64,000 bases of DNA, taken from positions 53,565,183 to 53,629,182 of the forward strand of contig CM065377.1 of NCBI GenBank assembly GCA_033060915.1, written 5' to 3'. The DNA comes from Euryodendron excelsum. Lineage: Eukaryota; Streptophyta; Magnoliopsida; Ericales; Pentaphylacaceae. The notes beneath the pieces are model-generated. The model was given only the letters and a program-made list of their open reading frames with translations. It was not told the origin of the DNA and ran no database searches. Shown piece after piece: positions 58,079 to 64,000 of the stretch (its first letter is position 1; each line of letters begins with the position of its first letter). The position numbers were made by a program, and so were the translations under genes.

Positions 58079-59485
58079 ATATAGAGACAGATACATATAC
58101 ACACAGACAGATATTCATATGAACATATGAACTTATTTATAGAGAGACAGAGAGACTAAAACCGAAATGCCAACCCTGTCAAAGGAGATTAAGAATTTCA
58201 CTCAAATGCCAACTCTGTAAAAGAAGTTTAAGCTCTCGATTTCAACATAAACCCAGAATGGCAGACGATTCTAGCAATAGGACAATGGAATGTAAGGAAG
58301 CTACAGAGCCAGCAATTTCTGAAAAAAAATCCCTTCATGCTTCTTTATAAACAGGTCGGTAACGAAAATGGGAATGCACAGGCTTTCAGACACAGATACA
58401 TATCTATACTGCTATATATACTTTTGCATTGTGTTATATATGTAAATGTAGAGAGAGAAACTAAAATCCAAATGCATTCTCGCTATAAAAAGGAGATTAA
58501 GATCTCGATTTCAAAGTATAATGCAGAACGCCAGACGAGGAACAATGAGATCTCACAAAGGAAGCTAATACCTTCTTCTTCTTCTTCAGAGACAGAGTTA
58601 CTTCAAGTTATAAAACTGAAATGAGCAAATATCAGATAAGGGCCTCCGTTCATGCTGCAACATCAATAACCGCCACAAGGGAATCTCAAATATCACTGGT
58701 TTCCGTTTGAGATTCTATTTTCTTCCCACTATTGATTTCTATTTCCGAATTACAAAATCAATTTCCATTACCTAAAATAGAATTTAAAAAGAAAGATAAT
58801 TATATCCACCACCTTTGATGGTTTGGTAAAAACTACAAGTACAACCCCTTAAAATTTCGAAATTACCCTGAACTCTCTTGTGAGTCGTGACTAAAGACTA
58901 TTCAATTACATTATTATCTCTAATATAATTTAATAATATGAAAAATAATTTTTTTTTTTTCCAAAGGGTCAACTAAACTAAAAACTCAGGTAACATCCTC
59001 TCTCTCTATTGACTATGAACTCATCATTGTCGTCGCAGTTGGCTAAAACCACCAATTTTTCCCATTGTCGAAACACCTGCAAGCCCAAACCACCAAAATC
59101 ACCCTGCCAAAATCACCCTGCCACAGTCCCGAGGAGTAGCCCAGTAAAAATATAGTGACGATTTGTAAATTCAGACATTTTGAATTCAAAATTTAATAAT
59201 TTTTTAGAGTCAAAATTGCACACAAATTCTTTAATATTGACATAAATGATCTGTTTTTTATCAAACTAAAAGTGAATTAGTGAAAATGTTCATAAACTAA
59301 CTCAAATACCCCTAGCTTGGAATGTTGGGGACATCAGTATTCCTACAATTTGTTCTAAGGTAGTTTTTGTTTGATTTCGGTCTCCTTTGTCGCAAAATAT
59401 ATATATATATGTAGCCCATTAGAGAATCAACTCAATACCTCAAGCACGGCCAACTTTATTCCACTTAACTAAGATATGTAACTAA
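58079..59485. other. Remnant promoter of the prohibitin pseudogene and spacer
   Basis: 58,079-59,000 aligns with 41,200-42,130, including the CT-rich leader exon and its GTATTAGC donor (58,571). 59,000-59,485 has no feature I recognise apart from a tandem AAAATCACCCTGCCA phrase at about 59,095-59,125. Confidence 0.5.
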
Positions 59486-59667
59486 GGGTGTGTTTGGTTG
59501 GGCTTATTAATTAGCTTTTTTGCAAGTTTATAAGCAAAAAAGCTAACAATTTTTTTTTTTGTTTTTATCTAAACTAAAATCAAAAAAGTAAAAAAACTTA
59601 AAAAACTTAATTTTTTTACTAGCAAACTTAAAAAAACCTTCATTTTTAAGCCCAACCAAACATATCT
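59486..59667. mobile_element. Tourist-like MITE (182 bp)
   Basis: The ends are GGGTGTGTTTGGTTGGGCTTA and TAAGCCCAACCAAACATATCT, inverted repeats of about 21 bp. TAA flanks it at 59,483-59,485 and 59,668-59,670. It is AT-rich and non-coding. It lies about 290 bp past the 3' end of the MLO coding region. Confidence 0.85.
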
Positions 59668-59811
59668 TAAAGAATCAAAACTATGGCATTTTGCTTCGAA
59701 AAACGAAACAAATGAAAAGAAATAACTATTGCATTTCAAGATCCTGAGGTATATGGAAAAATTACGATTCTAAAAAACAAAAATATTGTTGAAATTGTTA
59801 ATAACTGTGCA

Positions 59812-59812
59812 T

Positions 59813-59872
<60 letters not shown>
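59812..59872 (+). repeat. (CT)n(TA)n compound microsatellite
   Basis: About 20 CT units are followed by about 10 TA units, 80 bp downstream of the MLO stop codon (minus strand) and so probably in or near its 3' untranslated region. Confidence 0.9.
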
Positions 59873-59873
<1 letters not shown>

Positions 59874-59952
59874 GCACGTCAACCCACAACATCTACTGAA
59901 CAAAGAAAATAAAAGAAAACGAGGACTCAAAAAAAAAAAAATTAAATTAAAG

Positions 59953-62900
59953 TCATGGTATTATGCTCAAGTCAAAACCCTGAAAAGATCCAAACTTCTG
60001 ATGTTGTATTTCTGTTCTTTTTCCGGCGACACTGTCTTCATCCTCTCCTCCTAATTCTCCGGCGACAGAGCCGCCATAAGGGGAGGTGGTGTTATCGATT
60101 TCAACCCAGAAGGAAGCATCAAGGGTACTGAAAGAAGGTGAAGTGTCGAGAGAAGTAATTGAAGCATCCAGAGAGGGGCGCGCCGAGAAGTCGGCGTTTT
60201 TCATCGTAATAGCTACTTTCTTCCTGGCCTTGGCTTGCCATCGTTTCAGACCTTTAGCCACTCTCTCTGTGAATACAGTTTCTCTCATCGACGTACCCAT
60301 CTGTATAGGCATTTCAAATTTACAATCAAAATCCTTGAAAACACAGAGAGTTCTTGACTAACAATGACATAATTTAAGGTTTCAAAATCATAATTTTAAA
60401 TGAGTCTTTTTACAATTTTTTAGTATTCCTATAAAGAATTTTATTTGGAGTTTACTTTTCTTGCTTTTTTGAGCTGCAGTATTATTGATTAAATATTTGT
60501 ATTCAAGTTTTTGCTGATGTATCTTTTTCAATCGATAGTATGACTAATCTAGTTAATTTTTCTTATGACATAGTCAATCTTATTTGGGATTTTATTAATT
60601 TTAATTTTAAATCTTTCTTCTGCAAAAGCAACTGCTTCAAAAGTTGTTAATAAAATTTTGTGATCAATGCATGCATTTGGAGAAAAATCTAATTTTTTCG
60701 CGCAATTTAATACATCAATTTGAATTTTTTTTTTCTATTTGTAGAATTTAATTTAAAATTTTCAATCCTTGAAATAAAACTAAACCATCAGTACTAGGAA
60801 AAAAATATGTTATGTTTCAGGTCGTAAACCATCAGTATTGGAACAAAATTTGTTATGTTTCAAGTTATATTCGAGATTGAGACAATATTTATAGACCATC
60901 ATCACCGATTAATCTTAAAGAAATTAAATAGAAAACTAAAAAATATCTGTTTACATTTGAAATTGTGCATTTGTTTTTTTTTAAATCAATATTTTGTAAA
61001 AGTTAATTAATTAGTGTAGTTAAAGTCTAACGGATCTTTTTTCTTATTGGAAGCCCTTTCTAAAAAAAAAATTAAAATTAAAATCATATAGGCCTTTACT
61101 ACAGCATGTAAAATTGTAAAAAAATTTAGGACCTTTAAAAATTTGGTGCCTAAAGCAAGAGATTTGATGGCATAATAGTTAAACCAGTGCTGAGCCTAAT
61201 GCACGAGACTCCCGTCTCTGTGGCGTGAAACTGTAAAAGGCCAGACAAGTCATCCAATTGAGAAGATAAATGGACTTGTGATTTTGGAGGAGTTTAGATG
61301 GGTAGCATATAAGGTAAAAAAACTAGTTTTAAAAAATTACTTTTTCAAATGACATTTTTAAAAAATAGTGTTAGATTTAAGCAACTGTTTTAAACTATTT
61401 TTTATAATCAACCAAACAACAATTAAAAAAAAATATTAGCTACTAAATAAGCTGAGGACCAAAACCCTTTTGTATTTACCTGTGTGACCAAAGCATATAG
61501 AGGCAGTGTAACATAGCCACAGAGGATGTGAACCACCAAACCCATGGCAAGCTTTATAACTATATGCTCGGTTTCTCTGTGGAAGCAAGTTCTCAACCCA
61601 AATTTGTACTGTTTGATAAAACATAAAATAAAATAAAAAATAATAAGGGACGTTAGTGATGGACTTTCTTGCAAAAACTAGAATGTAATTCGGACAGAAA
61701 TCTTCAAGATGCTTACCCAAGACCATGTGAAGAATGCCAGTTGAAAGGAGTTCTGCAAAACCCAAAAGATTATGTTTAGAACAATGTATAACTGTAATTG
61801 TTAATCTAATGCCTTAGGGGGGTTGCATTTGATAAGTACATTCTTGCCTTAAAGAAACAAAATTCAAAACTGTTTTCGGGTTCAAAAGCGAATACTATTT
61901 GGTTACGGTTCCATTTTCATTTTCATGTTCGTGTTGTTTGAAACAAAATAATTGAGAAATTCTCTGTTTTCGTATTCTTGAAAACAAAAAAATGGACCAT
62001 GGAAAACACCAAAATTTTCATGTAGTTTTTTCTTTGGATTGAAAACTCAGAAAACACTTTTTTGTTGGTTCTTAAAATTGGAGTATTTTCTTAAAAATTT
62101 CTCAAAAATAAGTTTCAAAACCAATTTTCTAAACACGATCTTGACAAAAATAGTTTTTAGAACTAGTTTATTAAAAACAGTTTTGACGAATTTAAAAAAC
62201 AAAAGAGAAATCGAAATCGTAAAACGGTCTCGCTCATCAGGTATATCAATGTTTTCATGCTCACAAGCACTTCCAAACAAACTCATCCAGGCTGGTCTAA
62301 ATCAAAATTAACAATACAGGAATCACCTGAAATAAAATGAAGTGCATTAGGTGGAGAAGCAATTTTGGTCTCCCAAACCAGAAGAAGTGGTCACTGGGCC
62401 TAACAAGCAAAGTTCCTCTAACTACATGAGATTTATCATTGGTATCCAAACACATCCTTGTTATGATACTTTGTAGCTTTGTCCCAGCTATCAAGAGCAT
62501 CTGCAATGCAAAATAATCCTAATATTAATCTTTCAACTTACAACTTGCTGCTATAAGATGCATTTCTGTTCAAGTTAATTTGCTTACCACCAATGGAATA
62601 AAGGGAAGCCAGAAATAATTGTGGAATACTGCAGCAACATATGAGAGAGAGAGAGAGAGAGAATTAGTAACCTCAATTTAAATGTTCTAAAACAATATTT
62701 AGAAAAGCTAGGTGCATGTTTGGAACTTGTCGAAGGGAAGGGAAGGAAAAATGTAAAGAAAAGTATTTTTTTCTTTTCTTATTTAGCTTTGCAAAGAACA
62801 TAAAAGGAAAGTAGAAGGAAAAACTATTTCCCTTGTTTGAAATTCAAAAGAAAGAACAAAGAAAGAAGAGAGAAAGAGAGAGAGAGATTATTTTCCCTCC

Positions 62901-64000
62901 CGTCCTCTCCCTTTTCCTTCTTTTTCTCTCCTCTGTAGAATCAAACATGAAAAGAAAAAAAAACTAATTTTTTTCTCTTCCCTTTCGCGCGTTCCAAACA
63001 GGCTGTAAGTGCCTTACCATGTGCATTTAGGAAAATGAAAGCTACTGAGAAGATCCAAATCCAGAAGCTGCAGGAAATAGAAAGTTCAAGGACCATTATT
63101 TTCAAAATCAAGGTTTCTAATATATGTATATCTATATACATGCATATTGTATCATCAAAATGCAATTATTCTCTTCATGGTTACCTTATTCCCACCACTA
63201 CTCCAAAGTCCTTCTCTAAAGCTCTTCTTAAATACTTTAGGAAGTCAAAATGGCTTCCTTCTGCAAAATGAGCCTAGAGGAGACAATAGCTAAGAATAAG
63301 TAATTGTATTTCACGTTAATTATATAAGTAATTAATGAAATCATGTTTGGTAAACTATTAGATTACCGTATTGAATCCATGTCGAAGAGTGACATAATCT
63401 GCTTTGGAAACGGATTTGTAGAACTGGCGAAGGAAGCAAGCCTGAAAATTTTAGTTTGGCAAAGACAAAACCTGTTATAATCTAGTAGAGAAGAAGAGAG
63501 CAAAAGTGACTAGAAATGGTGGTATTAGGGTTTGTAAAACTAACCGGCAAACGAAGATACCGGTGTTCGCTCCAAAATTTTAGGTGTCGCCTCCCAAATG
63601 GAGTTTGATGAATGAGCTGGAACCTTCGTGGATCTACAGATGATTTATATAAAGCCAGGGTTAAGTTCAAAAGAATTGAATTGATGGGTTTTCCAAAATT
63701 GTTGAAATTAATTGGAAATTTAGTTATGAAATAGAGTTAAAAACAAGCTAACAAGCTTTTGCTAATGCCTTTTAGTGGGTATTGTTTATATGAATTTCAT
63801 TAAAACAAAGAACAATTATGACAGGAAATGCTAGATAAGTAATGGAAAAGAAAAGAGAATTGAACTTCCTCTGAAGTCTGACATATTTTCCCCAGATACA
63901 AACGAACAAAGCGAAATCCTATGTATATTAAAAGCTTACCATTTGAAAATTGATATTCAAAGGTCCTTGTTTCTGCCTCCCAAGATTCCCACCTTTTCAT
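59953..64000 (-). CDS. MLO-family membrane protein (N-terminus beyond window)
   Basis: Ten exons on the minus strand: 63,940-64,000 (runs off the edge), 63,545-63,633, 63,367-63,441, 63,185-63,273, 63,018-63,067, 62,588-62,628, 62,327-62,500, 61,717-61,752, 61,480-61,608 and 59,953-60,300. All borders are GT/AG and phases agree, giving 363 codons here. MLO proteins are plant-specific seven-helix plasma-membrane proteins bound by calmodulin; some members are powdery-mildew susceptibility factors, others act in pollen-tube or root responses. Diagnostic strings are KRWESWEAETRT, FGRRHLKFW, ADYVTLRHGF, FDFLKYLRRALEKDFGVVVGI, GTKLQSIITRM, FWFGRPKLLL and YVTLPLYALVTQMG. The calmodulin-binding region follows the last helix (FTERVAKGLKRWQAKARKK) and keeps its key Trp. 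The C-tail is about 85 residues, rich in Ser/Thr/Asp. No lesion is seen. The Met at 64,000 is internal to the family alignment, so the true start lies outside. Confidence 0.93.
60301..61479 (-). other. Last intron of the MLO gene
   Basis: It is 1.18 kb and AT-rich, between the exon ending YALVTQ and the C-terminal exon starting MGTSMRETVF. I found no element with clear ends inside it. Confidence 0.75.
62714..63004. mobile_element. MITE-like element in an MLO intron
   Basis: The left arm ATGTTTGGAAC followed by GAAGGGAAG pairs with the right arm CTTCCCTTTCGCGCGTTCCAAACAG. The interior is purine-rich then pyrimidine-rich and non-coding. It lies within the intron 62,629-63,017, and its right end is only about 14 bp from the intron's 5' border (donor at 63,017). 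Flanks GTGC and GTGC are suggestive of a worn duplication. Confidence 0.6.

Larger units (their letters stand above)
43370..59000 (+). repeat. Segmental duplication, copy 2 (prohibitin pseudogene, heavily invaded)
   Basis: This is the counterpart of about 31,570-42,130. It has grown by three insertions that copy 1 lacks: 46,908-48,920, 49,227-50,258 and 52,784-58,073. Removing them gives a length close to that of copy 1 without its own insertions. It lies head-to-tail with copy 1, as expected from unequal crossing-over. Confidence 0.8.

Noticed and set aside
61800..62290. Possible MITE in the MLO intron between 61,753 and 62,326
   Set aside because: There are TTTGGTT-like words and some inverted symmetry, but no matching arms or duplication that I could define.

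Overview
The window looks like nuclear DNA of a flowering plant, most likely a eudicot. It is AT-rich, has intron-split genes with GT/AG borders, and is dominated by plant transposable elements (MULE, copia, giant-LTR elements, TRIM, SINE, Tourist-like MITEs). I cannot name the species. Only two genes look able to encode a product: an intact type-II prohibitin (36,765-39,750, minus; 5 exons, 291 aa) and an MLO-family membrane protein that runs off the right edge (59,953-64,000, minus; 10 exons seen, N-terminus missing).

Left third (1-31,400) is nested transposons. A 5.9-kb giant LTR lies at 707-6,570 and palindrome-rich LTR debris at about 7,800-9,600. A degenerate Mutator-like element (MULE) runs from 9,610 to 31,388, with terminal inverted repeats of about 237 bp. 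It carries two convergent genes: a small GRF-type zinc-finger gene reading in from the left end and a mudrA-like transposase reading in from the right end. A 16.8-kb giant-LTR complex (10,852-27,607, 5-bp duplication TCTAG) split the transposase's last exon. That complex in turn holds a second giant LTR, a Tourist-like MITE and a 1.7-kb solo LTR.

Middle (about 31,570-59,000) is a direct tandem segmental duplication containing prohibitin. Copy 1 (about 31,570-42,130) keeps the intact gene. Copy 2 (about 43,370-59,000) holds a dead prohibitin with deletions, a lost splice donor and exon 2 split by a 2.0-kb non-autonomous LTR element; a 1,032-bp GC-rich solo LTR lies in its intron and a 5.3-kb copia element in its 5' region. 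The two copies act as empty-site controls for each other: a SINE is shared (older than the duplication), whereas the copia element, both LTR insertions and a large element in copy 1 are private (younger).

Right end (59,000-64,000) holds the MLO gene, with MITEs in its introns and 3' flank. The copia polyprotein and the MULE transposase are both killed mainly by in-frame stops where the family has Trp or Gln, the signature of C-to-T decay at methylated cytosines in silenced elements. The copia LTRs nevertheless remain almost identical.
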